Shown here: positions 24,183 through 35,200 of the stretch, in pieces
How positions within the stretch are numbered: position 1 is the stretch's first letter
Layout of the letters: the number at the start of each line of letters is the position of its first letter
Notes under the pieces: generated by a model
The model's input: only the letters and a program-made list of their open reading frames with translations
Databases searched by the model: none
Told to the model about the DNA's origin: nothing
NCBI GenBank assembly: GCA_036346375.1
Contig: CM070508.1
Coordinates: 14,378,852-14,442,851 of the forward strand
Reading direction: 5' to 3'
Length of the DNA stretch: 64,000 bases
Source: Guadua angustifolia
Lineage: Eukaryota > Streptophyta > Magnoliopsida > Poales > Poaceae
Program-made: the position numbers and the translations under genes

Positions 24183-24375
24183 AATAGATGTATACTTTGC
24201 TGTGGAGTACCCCTGGTATGAGTATTCGTCAGTAGCCCCTGGGGCCGTCCTGAAACGTATGCATTCTTGGATGGACCCACCGTCTTCTGGCGGCACAATT
24301 TCTTCGAGAGCATGGCGACGCTTCGGCTTCTTGCGTCTTCATTTATTTGAAAATGTTCGGCTTCTACGCTTTGGG

Positions 24376-24706
24376 CATATATAAGGGTGGTACGGTCGCA
24401 GGCATTTGGGGCAATTGCTTGCCGCTCAAATTTCCCACTGTTCCGTAGCGTTTAGCTGCCTTCAAATCTTCAATGGCTAGACTGGTGTTCAGCTTCGGGG
24501 ACGAAGGATTGCCAGCGCCTACAGATGAGGAAGTCTTCTTGGCGGAGCTTTGGGCTGACTCCGAGTTCGCCATGGCTGAATGGGCTGAGGAAGACACCGC
24601 TACTCGCGACACCGCCGCCGTCGACGAGCTGATCGACGCCGTCCCGAAGCTCATCAAGGCAAGGGACGCCCTTATCGAAGCGGTTAGGCGCGCGCGGGGA
24701 GTTTAG
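24376..24706 (+). CDS. Short antisense open frame next to the 3' LTR, with TATA box
   Basis: On the strand opposite gag-pol a CATATATAAGG box at about 24376-24386 lies roughly 90 bases before an ATG at 24473. That ATG opens a 77-residue frame ending at 24704-24706. The product is acidic in its first half (PTDEEVFLAELWADSEFAMA) and ends in a basic helix-like tail (IEAVRRARGV). I recognise no family. It sits between the 3' LTR and repeats of the gypsy element and may be the remnant of a larger antisense gene. Expression is inferred only from the TATA-like box and the clean frame. Confidence 0.4.
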
Positions 24707-24879
24707 ATTTGTTCGTCATCTCGATATCTTCGATGTTGTATGCCGTTTGCCGCAAAGGGAACAATTTATATTGTGTGTAATACAAACTGCCCATCCGGAA
24801 ACTTTGTTCTTGCGATCTTTCGGATTTTTGCCGCAGTGTCGAGTAGTGAAGAAACGGGCTCTTTGGGGTCGCCGCTTTA

Positions 24880-25440
24880 GTCGGTTAAGCCCGACCGACT
24901 TGGTCAGCCGGTTTAGACCGGGTGCGCGCGAGCGCACCCAGTGGGTGCAGCCCCCGAGTAGGTCGGAGAGCTGGTCGGGGGGTTACTTTGGTCGGCAGAA
25001 ATCCGACGGAGTGAAGCGAATGGACTTGGTTGGTCCCGAGCCCCCGAGCGGATCGGAAGGCTGCTTTGGTTGGCAAAACCCGACCGACTTGGTCGGCCGG
25101 TTTCGACCGGGTGCGCGCGAGCGCACTCGGTGGGTGTAGCCCCTGAGCAGGTCGGAGAGCTGGTTGAGGAGTTACATTCGCCTAGATCGACACGGACGAC
25201 CATATGCCTTACCTCAGCGAGGTTCTGGGTCCGAGTGCTCGTTCTACGTCGTAGCTAGACACGGCCTTGGTCGGCTACGATGTCCAGATGCCTCAGTGAG
25301 GTTCTGGTTTCCGAGTACTCGTTTTACATCGTAGCTAGACGCGGCCTTGGTCGGCAGGGATGCCCAGATGCCTTAGCGAGGCTCTAGTTTCCGAGTGCTC
25401 GTTTTACGTCGTAGCTAAACGCGTTTGCGAGGATGGTTTT
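24880..25440. repeat. Two sets of direct repeats in the gypsy 3' region
   Basis: A block of about 100 bases (CCCGACCGACTTGGTC, then GGGTGCGCGCGAGCGCAC, then GTAGGTCGGAGAGCTGGT) occurs at about 24889 and again at about 25078. Next to it three tandem units of about 80 bases run from 25195 to 25425, each with GAGGTTCTG, a GAGTGCTCGTTTTACGTCGTAGCTAG-like core and GGCCTTGGTCGGC. Tandem repeats between pol and the 3' LTR are a known trait of Tat elements and can seed satellites. Confidence 0.85.
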
Positions 25441-26320
25441 ACGCCGGAGCTAGGCAGAGGGCGTCCGTCCCGAGTCCTCATCTGGTGAGGCTATCTACGG
25501 GAGGAGTGGCCACTGTCTGTCCCATGTTTACGCCCTATCCGCAGGTGTGGGACCTGGAGGGGGTGAGCAGACGCGTGTTTACCATGCGTTGGTTTGAACA
25601 CTATGCTCGTGGAGCTGCTAACGGGTTATCCGAGTGGGCCCTGGAGATCCCTCCCAAGGGGAATCTTTCCGAGCGGACGATCCCTGCGCCAGGCGTCCGA
25701 CCCGCTGGGGGCGACTCATGAGAAACCTTTCTTTACTCGATCCCGTATTGGACCCCGGGCCGTCCGCCGACCCGGAGCGCAGCTGGCTGCCACCTATCGA
25801 TGGGTTCCGCGGGAGAGTGTGAAGTATGATCTCGAACACGAGTTAGGGTGATTGGGTCATCCGCCGACCCAACTAGAGGCCCACTGGGGGCTCGCCTTGT
25901 CCTCGCCCCTCGCTCGTCTTCATGACGGGGTGGCCCCGAATCCACTTGGTGGATCGGGTCCATGGAAGCAGCGGCGCCAGAGTGGTCCCTAACGCGAGCT
26001 ATCGAGCTCTCTCGCCACCTTGAGGCCATTGTGGCCCGGTGGGCTCTTTCATACCTGTTACGGGGTGACCGACCCAGCCCGAAGGTGGAGATCGAGAGGT
26101 CGCAAGGCGTGTCGCCCGGTGCGATGTCCTGGCGCCTCCTACTGACATTTAATGCATGTGGAGGCAATTAAATGCGACGCTAAATGATTGGGAACCGATG
26201 CGTCTCACTGGGGGCCTGGCATAGCGCTCAAATAGGACGCGCGACGCTCCATCCGAGACGATGTCGCTTGATCAAGGCCCGCCTTGCATTGGTGCTCGCT
26301 TTGGCCGATGTCTGCTCGGG
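25441..26320. other. Untranslated interior of the gypsy element
   Basis: GC-rich sequence with several incidental open frames in both strands but no recognisable protein. It probably contains promoter and leader for the antisense gene that follows, whose TATA-like box is near 26325. Confidence 0.45.
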
Positions 26321-29300
26321 CGCTTATAAGTTTAAGGGGCGCCGATGAGTTCTCGCTTGCTTTCTCCGCCTCGCTCCTCCTCATGTAAATGAGAGCCAAA
26401 GAGCTGAGAGTTCACACCTTTCCTTCTCCCACCTTTTCGCGGTTCCAATCCATGGAGATGTCGGGCTCAATGTTCATTTAACCCAAATTACAGCACGCGC
26501 CTCGGAGAAGAAGGGGTTCCTCCCCCCGCAATATGCCTCGCGGTGGAGGGTGCCGATGGGGGTTGCGGTCCCTGCCCTCGCCGACGACGAGATCGTGATG
26601 CCCGCCTCGTTCTACGAGCGCGGGTTTGGGCTCCCTTCACCTGCTCGTCTGCGGCTCGCCAGATCACTATAAGGCCGAGGTGCACCAGCTGAACCCTAAT
26701 GGGGTGCTCCACATCGCGGCCTTCATCACGCTGTGCGAGGTATTCTTGGGGATCGAACCCCACTGGGCGCTCTGGAAGCACTTCTTTCATGCCCGGCCGA
26801 GGAAGGAACAGTCGGTGGATACGCTGGCGCTCATGGGTGGTGTGGCCCTCCAATTGCGACCCGGCCGTGCATCGGACTACATCGACTTGAAGCTGCCGTC
26901 GTCGAATCGGGGGTGGCACCCCGAGTGGTTCTACGTGCAGAACCTGGGAAGCAGCGCCCTAGCCTTCACCGGCCGGCACCCCGAGGCAAGGTCTGAGTGG
27001 GCCTGGGGGCCCAACAAGAGGGAGAAGAACAAGGTAGAGATACTCACCGAGTAGATCAAGGCCCAGAAGCGGCGGGGCTTGACCGGCGACATCGTCGTGT
27101 GCACATTCTTGAAGATGCGCGTCCAGCCCGTCATGGACAGGGAGCACCCCATGTTCCAGTACGGGGGGCATCCGATCCCATGAGGATGGTGGAGGCAGAG
27201 CTCGCCGCGTCGGAGGTCGAGGCCAAGGTGGCCGCCGAGTTGGTCGGGAGTGCCATCGTGGCGGCGGGCGGCCACCTCGAGCCATTCTCGACGCAGAATC
27301 CCCCAAATTTGGTAAGCCGAGCGATCCTCTTCCCTTGTTTCCTCCCTCCTCCTCAACCCTAAGCATATCGTCCGACCCACTTTGTGTCGCCCAGGGTTAA
27401 GCAGATGGTCTCCCTGCATTGCCGCCAGGAGAAGGAGCAGAGCAGTTAAGGTTCACATGGGCGTATCACACAGATGAGTCCACCCGCAAGAGGCGGAAGG
27501 AGGCGAGGATGAGGGAGAAGAAGAAAGTGCATGCGGCAAAGGCCGCGCATGGTGAGGAGGTCTCCGTAACGACCACAGCTAACACGGCCGATGCGGAGTC
27601 GTCCTCCAGTAACAACAATGACGATGGCTATGACGACCAGACGGGCAGTGCGTTTCGGGTTTCGGGTCACCACTGCTGGTGTCCTGGGGCTTGAGGGCGA
27701 GGTGAAAGCTGCCGTTGTCGAGTCCCAAGCAGAGGCTTCCCTGGAGGAGGCATCCTTGGGGAAGCGGAAGGGCGACACGCCTCCACCAGGTGGGCCGGCG
27801 AAGAAAGTGCATTGTCGCAAGACTTGCTCGGTTGGCCTGGGCCGAGGCGATGGCGGCACAACGAGGGTCGGGCGCGCCCCTCGAGCCGCCATGATTGAGG
27901 CGCCGGTTGCCGAGCTGCCACCATCGGTGAAGCCGTCGGGTGACGAGGTGCCGCAGGCGGAGTCGGGGCCGCCGCAGGAGGAGAGGGTCCCAGAGGACCT
28001 GGAGCGCGAGGAGGCCTTGGCACCCCTTGGCGGGTTAGGGCCTCGATCGGAGGGCGAAGGAGGCGAGGGAGAGCTCGTGCCACCACCTCCAGGACCGCCG
28101 CCAGCTGGCACGATCCCAGTGCCTGTTGTGACCTTGCCGTCGTTGCCCGGGGGCCCGCCGGAGGGGGCGGTCCATATGTTGGAGGTGGTCACCGCCAGGC
28201 CACGGGTAGAATTGTCGCGCGACCCTCCGCGATCGCAGCCCACCAGGGCCACCCCGGAGGGGTCTGTCCAGATGCCTTTGCTCATACGATTCTGTCGGCA
28301 AAGAACCCAAATTGCTGTCATTGCTTAGGCCGGATTTATTTAACGGAGGATTCGGGCGTGGAGGGCCCTCTAGGACGGCAAGCAGCACGTTGAGGCTGAG
28401 GTGAGCCAGATGCAGAAGAGTCTGGCCCTCGCCCTCGAATCCGCTGAGAGGGCGCTGAGCACCATCTCCGGGGAGATCCGTCCGATCGGTGTGGTAAGGC
28501 AAACCAAAACCCCATCCTTGGTTCCTGATGTTTTTGGTGATCGGTGGGCCTATAGGGCGTTCATGTTTCGCAGAATTTGCTGGCCTGTTCGGAGGAGAAG
28601 TCGAAGTTCCTCCGGAGACTGTATGGCCGGAGGACAGCAGCCGAAAAGGAGGGCGACCGTCTGCGGTCCGAGCTGCATGACGCTTGGGAAGCCTTAGAGC
28701 ACGAGCAGGCGGAGGTGGCAGGGGCCCGTCAGGGGCTGAGAGAGTTCTCCAAGGCGCTGCTCGAAGAGCGTCGGATAACCAAGTCCCTGAGGACGAGGAT
28801 GTCTGAGCTCGAATCCCTCCTGGCGGCAGCCAACAGTGCCAAGGATGCCACCGTCGCCGCAAAAGAGACCGCGCGGTCGGAGGTGACCCACCTCCAGGGT
28901 GAGCACGACCAAGCCCGGGAAGAGTTGGACTCTGCGAGGAGGGACGCCGCGCGTGACCAGGAGGCCCGGGCTAAGGCCGAGAAGGATCTCCAGCGTCTGA
29001 CGGCCTCCGCAGCTGGTAAGCAACCCAATCCCGGTTTAGTTGCCGTGATCGCAGATCATCGGGCATGCTTTTTGATTTGCCTCGATCTTCAGAGTTGCAG
29101 AAGAATCTCTGCGACGCCGTGGAGGTGCGGAAGCTGGAGGTGGAGGAGCGTGGCGCGGCGGCCACGTCGCGGGAAGTGGCCCTGTCGGCGAAGGGGTTGG
29201 CGGAGAAGGATCTGTCCGAGCAAACCGCCGAGCTGACGGTTCTTCGGGTCGGCCAGAGGTTTTTTGACGGTGTTTGAACCGCCATACGGGTTCGAGCTCG

Positions 29301-29554
29301 CTAGCCATCGCTATAGTTCTGCTGCGTTTGAGCACGTCGAGCGTTCGGTGAGCGAAGGGATTGAACTCGAAGCTTCTTCGGTGCTCGTCTTCGCGATCTC
29401 CCACTATAGCGGCATTAATCTTGACATCGTCAGCAGTGGGATTGCCGCGGATCGGACCAAAGAGGATATCAACGGGTTCGAGACCCTGGTCGAGTCGCAT
29501 GCCCTACTGATCGCCAGCCGGATATCGCCACAGTATATCCTCCACCGGGAGTAA
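26321..29554 (+). pseudogene. Antisense gene A of the gypsy element (Transposase_28-like domain plus coiled coil)
   Basis: The gene runs opposite to gag-pol. A TTATAAG box lies at about 26324. The 26.45-27.06 kb stretch encodes ADDEIVMPASFYERGFG, HQLNPNGVLHIAAFITLCE, FLGIEPHWALWKHFF and NRGWHPEWFYVQN. This is the 'putative gypsy type transposon' domain (Pfam Transposase_28) found in antisense frames of grass gypsy elements. A charged linker with GC-rich low complexity (27.2-28.3 kb) and a long coiled coil (28.58-29.02 kb, with RITKSLRTRMSELESLLAA) follow. After an intron-like gap the gene continues (ELQKNLCDAVEVRKLEVEE) and ends with a helical region and stop at 29552-29554. An early stop near 26480, a frameshift near 26630 and another near 29270 show decay. 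Function is unknown. Confidence 0.75.
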
Positions 29555-29639
29555 AGAAAAAGTTAGACGTTTTGATTTTTGCAACATAATAACTTCGTCA
29601 TGTAATGAACTGAAGTTTGTTTTAGTGTTTCGGCCAGTC

Positions 29640-30328
29640 GGGCCAATCCGTAAGTTCAACTTTGCCCTTTACACTCCCCTGAGGTGATGAACATTTGACG
29701 ACCATAGCTTTAAAAACCGCGGGGGTTGTATAAGCGTAGGTCGGTATGTTAACACTTTCGAGGGAAGCGTAAAGAAAGCATGAACTTAGGGATGAAACGT
29801 TCACTGGCACTCGACACGGAAAGGAGTGTTCCCGATCAACTATGGATCGCACCGCGCGGGCACTTCCTTCTTCCGCGAAGCACTACTTAGCAGCCGTAGC
29901 CGTTGGGGTGTAGGCCGTAGCACTTGGGTCGAGAGGGTTACCGCTAGGGGGAACCGAATGGCCGGTCGGGTCACCGACCCGTGTGAGTGGGAACTTGTCG
30001 CTACGAATCGTTCCCCCGCACTTGCGTGGGAAAGGAGTGTTCCCGACCGACCATGGATCGCACCACTCGGGCACTTCCTTCTCTCGCAAAGCACTACTCC
30101 GCAACCGTAGGCTGGGCTGGGCGTAATGAGTAACATGGGTCAACAGGTTACTACCGAGGAACTGGATGGCTTGGTGGTCACCAACCCATGTAAGTGTATG
30201 AACTTGTAGCCCCCGAGCGGTGCGTGGGGACCAAGCTGTGGTCGCCGCGCAGCACTTGAATTCAGGGGAATATAAGTTTGATGCGGGAACGAGAAAAAGT
30301 TTTAGGGATAGAATCGCCTTAACTTTTT
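29640..30328. repeat. 3' module copy 1, ending in a relic of the pol terminus
   Basis: This segment is homologous to 31875-32295. Shared landmarks are CGACCRTAGC, TGTNNNAGCGTAGGT, TAACACTTT, CCATGGATCGCMCC, GGGCACTTCCTTCT, CGTAGCACTTGGGTCGAG and GTAGCCCCCGAG. Part of it (the GGAGTGTTCCCGA to CCGTAG block) is repeated again within the copy at 29825-29905 and 30030-30110. The minus strand of 30302-30328 reads KKLRRFYP followed by a stop, the standard C-terminus of gypsy integrases of this kind. Confidence 0.85.
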
Positions 30329-30645
30329 GTTCCGCGTGTCGGGGACGACGAGGCTATCGGGCCTCTTGCTCTACAGCGGGCTCGTGGGCCTCCTGCCATC
30401 GCGAGGCCACAGCGGCCCATCGAAACCTTTCTTCGCTATGGTGGTGTGGTCAACCCGGCCCAGGAGCCAAAACTGAGGGGTCACGCCGCGCCCTCTCCGA
30501 TGCAGTGTCCTTCCGCCCCCTGCCGTCCCGTCGCATTTTAATGCGTAGTGGGAGAGTGAAAAGGACACGTCCCGTCGCACTGGGCGCGGAGTTAATGTGC
30601 GTGCGGCGCTCCGCCCGACGCGGCGCCCGCTTGGACCGCTCCGCC
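30329..30645. other. Leader region of antisense gene B
   Basis: GC-rich sequence without a recognised protein on either strand. It ends at the TATA box of the next antisense gene and presumably holds its promoter. Confidence 0.4.
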
Positions 30646-30649
30646 CAGC

Positions 30650-31859
30650 CTCTATAAATACGACGTGGGGGGCGTGAGGGCGATCACGCCTAGCTGTTTC
30701 TTTTAGCCCTCCGTCTCCCTGCGCTCATCTTCCAACCCTTTCGAAGAGCAAGATGACGAACAGAGGGCGCGATGCTGCTGGTGATCGGAGGGCTGGCAAA
30801 AGGCCCCGCACCGACGCCGGACCAACCGCAGCCACGGCGAGGGGCGGGCTCACTTTGCCCTCATCGACCTTCCGCATCCGGAATCCTCTTCCAGAGTGAG
30901 TTTCCTTCGCTTGGCCTCGGGATGGTTTTGGTTCTGCTTTTGCCGACGCTTAAGTCGCTTCTTCTTTTCTCTCTGTAACTCGGCTCGGGCCACCGCCTGC
31001 ATGAGTCCCGGTGGCCACCGGCCGTGGGGGAGACACGCACCGGCTGCCTCCGACGCTTCCCCGCAATGCCTTCGCGACGGAGCTCGGGGGCGGATTCGGC
31101 CGGCCAGACTGATGAGGTCAAGGCCTCTTCATCAGCCTCAGTTGCGAACGGCCGCCGCCAGAAGCGGAGGCGTTGTGGCAGCAGGCTCGAGTCCGGGCCG
31201 TTGAGGAGGAGCTCGCGAAGACGCGCGAGGAGGCGCAGGCACAGCGGGCTCAGGCCGAGGTTGCCGAGGAGGAGCTCGCGAAGACGCGCGAGGAGGTGGC
31301 GTCACTGCGGGCTCGGGCCGAGGACGCCGGGGGAGAGCTGGCCAGGCTGCACGAGGAGCGCTGGACCACGCGCGAGAACCTCCTGTCCATGCTCCGCCCA
31401 GCCTTCGAGAGCATGGGCAAGAGCTTGGAGCCGCTGGGGGTGAGGCTGAATGAGCCAGTGGAGCGTACTGCGTCACAGTACGCCTTCGGCCTCACCCAAG
31501 CGGCCGAGGCTTTGGCCGACCTGCCCCTTGCCTTGCGCGAGTGTTCCGCTCGTGAGGGGCGGGGAATCGCCGTCGATGTGGCGGAGTACGTGCTGGCTTG
31601 CTGCGCCAGCCGCGACGCCTCCTTCGACCCGATCGCGACCATCACCGGGGTCGAAGGTGACGTAGACCGGGTGCGGGCCAGAGTGCGGGCGGCGGCGGAG
31701 ATGGTGGCAGGGCTAGGCGCGGTCGTCGTGAGCAAAGTGATACTCGACGACGATTTACGCTTTGCTCGAGAGCCTCCAGCGCCTCAAGACCTTACTTTTG
31801 CTTTTGTAGGATGTAATGTATGCACATTATATATTATGGATTTTGGGGACTTTGCTTGA
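30650..31859 (+). CDS. Antisense gene B of the gypsy element (coiled-coil protein)
   Basis: CTATAAATA at about 30652 lies 100 bases before an ATG at 30752 (MTNRGRDAAGDRRAGKRPRT, a basic nuclear-targeting-like start). A splice donor-like GAGTGAGT follows near 30896 and an intron is likely. The long frame 31173-31859 then encodes two near-identical heptad-rich units (EEELAKTREE twice), a coiled coil to about 31370, and a C-terminal helical region (QYAFGLTQAAEALADLPLAL, ASFDPIATITGVEGD). That C-terminal region aligns loosely with the end of antisense gene A (SHYSGINLDIVSSGIAAD), so A and B look like diverged paralogues; B lacks the Transposase_28-like part. The last frame is unbroken, more intact than gag-pol of the same element. 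Exon borders are inferred. Confidence 0.55.
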
Positions 31860-31874
31860 TATTCTGCATTTCCT

Positions 31875-32295
31875 TTCTGTGATGAGCACTTGTCGAACGA
31901 CCGTAGCCCTTAGGAACCTCTGGGGTTGTTAGAGCGTAGGTTGGAGCGCTAACACTTTGAGGGAAATGCGAAAATAGCAAGGGACTTAGTAGCCCAAAGA
32001 CGCGTCCCTGATATGCCATGGATCGCCCCGCATGGGCACTTCCTTCTCCCGCAAAGAACTACTTCACAACCGTAGCCGCTGGGGCGTAGGCCGCAGCACT
32101 TGGGTCGAGTGGGTTACCGCTCGCGAAGGATCCGATGGTCGGTCGGGGCGCCGACTTGAGTGAGCATGCAAACAAGTAGCCCCCGAGTCGCGTGTGAGGA
32201 CCAAGACGTGGCCGGCACGCAGCGCTTCGAGCCCGGGGGATTTGGTGGAGACGCAAGGATAAAGATGAAATTTAGGGACAGAATCTCCTTAACTT
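31875..32295. repeat. 3' module copy 2, abutting the real pol terminus
   Basis: Homologous to 29640-30328 (see there). It follows the stop of antisense gene B and runs into the end of pol on the other strand (NIEKLRRFCP then stop, 32269-32304). Confidence 0.85.
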
Positions 32296-35200
32296 CTCAA
32301 TATTTCATGCGTTGGATACAATGTTGCCATCGGCATCTTTGAGTCGAAAGGTGCCGGGTCGAAGGACCTCCACGACGGTGAAGGGTCCTTCCCACGGAGG
32401 GGACAACTTGTGCCTGCCAACGTTGGACTGAACGTGGCGCAAGACCAGGTCGCCAACGTTGAAGGACCTTCTGCAGATCTGCCGATTGTGGTAACGTCGT
32501 AGCGTCTGCTGATACTTGTCCGATCGCAGGACGGCCACATCATGCACCTCGTCGAGCTGGTCGATGGCGTCTTGTTGCGTGTTGAGCCCTCGTGCCTCGT
32601 CGAAGGCTTGTAGTCTTGGGGCGCCGTACTCCCGGTCGGTTGGCAAAACAGCTTCAGCACCGAACACCATGAAGAATGGTGTAAACCCGATCGACCGGGT
32701 CGATGTGGTCCGCAGGCTCTAGAGAACGGAGGGCAGCTCGGCTGCCCATCGTCCCACGAATTTCTTTAATCGGCTGAAGATTCGCGGCTTGAGCCCTTGG
32801 AGGATCATGCCGTTTGCCCGTTTGACCTGGCCGTTGGTCCACGGATGGGCTACGGCCGCCCAGTCGACGCGGATATTGAAGTCGTCGCAGAACTCGAGGA
32901 ATTCTCTCCCCATGAACTGCGTTCCATTATCGGTGATGATGGAGTTCGGGACTCCAAACCGATAGACGATGTCGCGGAAGAAGCTGGCCGCCTGCACCGA
33001 GGTGATGGTGGCGACCGGCTTGTCTTCTATCCACTTGGTGAACTTGTCCACCGCTACCAGCAGATGATGAAGCCCCCAGGCGCCTTTTTGAAGGGCCCGA
33101 CCAGATCGAGTCCCCAAATAGCGAACGACCACGTGATAGGGATCGTCTGCAAGGCTTGCGCTGGAAGATGCGTTTGCCGAGCGAAGAACTGGCACCCTTC
33201 GTAAGTGCAAACAATTTGCTCGGCATCACCCACGGCAGTGGGCCAGTAGAAACCTTGGCGGAAGGCTTTCCCTACGAGGGACCGTGGAGCGGCGTGGTGG
33301 CCGCAGACACCGCCATGGATGTCGAGGAGCAGCTGCTTCCCCTGGTCGGCCAGGATGCACTTCTGGAGGACTCCGGAGGGGCTCCTCTTGTAAAGGTCTT
33401 CCCCAACCAAGACGAAGGACTTCGCCCACCGAGCGAGGCGCCGGCCTTGCTTGGGTGCTGGGAGCGATCCGTCACCAACCGTTGATGAAGGGCTTCTCAG
33501 CCGAAGTCGGGAATCAAGACATCAGCGCGCGCACTCGACGGGCTCAGGCATTCAACCGCTTGGTGGCTGTGAGCGCTTGTGCCCGGAGGGCCTGGCCGGC
33601 CGCCTCCTCGGTGAGTCCATTCGGATAGAAGGCTTGTGGAGGTCGGAAACGAAGATCCCAAGTGGGATCGGTCCTTTGCTGGAGGCGAGGTTGGCCAGGT
33701 AGTCGGCCTCGGCATTGTAGCGTTGATAGCTATGGTGAAGCTCAAAACCCTTGAACCTTTCCTCGAGCCTATGCGTACTTCCGGCAAGATGTCGCCATGC
33801 GGCGCCACGAGGTCCGCGGGCCTTCATGACTTGGTCGACGACAAGCTTGAGTCGCCACAGACGAGAGCCGACGCCACGAGGTCAAGCAAGCGATCCGAGA
33901 CCGTTGATGAGAGCTTTGTACTCGGCGATGTTGTTGGTTGCGTCGAAGTGTAGTCGGATGGCGTACTGGAGTTTGTTCCCGAGCAGGGAGACAATGACGA
34001 CCCCAGCATCCACTCTATTCTTGGTGTAGGACCCGTCGAAGTACATCGTCTAGTACTGGTTCTTCTGGCACGGTGGCACCTAGGTTTCACCCACTCGGCG
34101 ATTTAAATCGCCAAGACTTGCGACTTGATCGCCGTTCGGGGGACGTACGATATGTCGAGGCCGTTGAGCTCAAGCGCCCACTTGGCGATTCTTCCCGAAG
34201 CGTTGCGGTTGCGAACGATCTCGCCGAGTGACGAGGAGGTCACCATGGAGACGGGGTGCCGGTCGAAGTAGTGGACCCTTCTCTTCGATGAGCACCGTGA
34301 TAGAGCAACTTCACTGATCAAGGATACCGAGCCTTGACTCGAGAGCACTTCACCGATGAAGTACACCGCCGTTGTTCCTTGAGCACATGGTTTTTCACTC
34401 GCTTCCACAACAAGCACCGGCCGACAACCCGGGTCATGGCGGCGCGTAGAGGAGGAGAGTTCTTTATACCGAGCGACCAAAGACCGGGTGAAGTCAGGAA
34501 CGCCTTCAGTCGGTTGAGGGCTTCCTGGGCTTCCTGCGTCCAGTTAAAATGATTAGATTTCTTGAGCAGTTTGTAGAGCGGCATTCCGCGCTCGCCAAGG
34601 CGAGACACAAAACGGCTCAAGGCTGCAAGGCATCCTGTTAGCTTCTGGACTCCTTTTAGGTCGCTGATCGGGCCCATCTTTATGATCGCGGAGATCTTCT
34701 CCCGATTGGCTTCGATGCCGCGCTCGGAGATGATGAAGCCGAGTAGCTTTCCCTTGGGGACCCCGAAAACGCATTTCTCGGGGTTGAGCTTTATGCAAAA
34801 CCGTCGGAGGTTCGCAAAAGTCTCCTCTAAGTCGGCGACGAGGTCATCTGCCTTCTTAGTTTTGACGACAATGTCATCGACGTACGCCTCGATGTTACGG
34901 CCGATTTGGTCGTCGAAACACGTTTGCATACATCACTGGTATGTAGCATTCGTGTTCTTTAGGCCAAACGGCATCGTTACGTAACAAAACGAGCCGAACG
35001 GAGTGATGAAAGAAGTCACGAGATGGTCGTACTCTTTCATCAATATCTCGTGGTAGCCTCGAGTAGGCATCCGTAGCGACGTGGATTCGCACTCGCAAAG
35101 GAGTCGACAACTTGGTCGATGCGAGGCAATGGAAAAGGGTCCTTGGGACATGCCTTGTTCAGGCCCGTGTAATCAATACACATCCTCCATTGCCCAGATT

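Larger units (their letters stand above)
20606..24231 (-). repeat. 3' LTR of the gypsy element, interrupted by a hAT
   Basis: Matches the 5' LTR except for the hAT inserted at 21579-24182. LTR sequence is 20606-21578 plus 24183-24231, about 1.0 kb. A TATATAAAGG box lies on the minus strand near 20885-20895. Confidence 0.92.

Noticed and set aside
27446..29500. Long minus-strand frames (up to about 290 codons) overlapping antisense gene A
   Set aside because: They are GC-rich shadows of the plus-strand coiled-coil and linker exons. Their proline/alanine/serine-rich peptides show no domain, and they fall downstream of pol with no start context.
30861..31735. Minus-strand frames opposite antisense gene B
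   Set aside because: Shadows of the plus-strand coiled coil; composition is explained by GC-rich codons read backwards.
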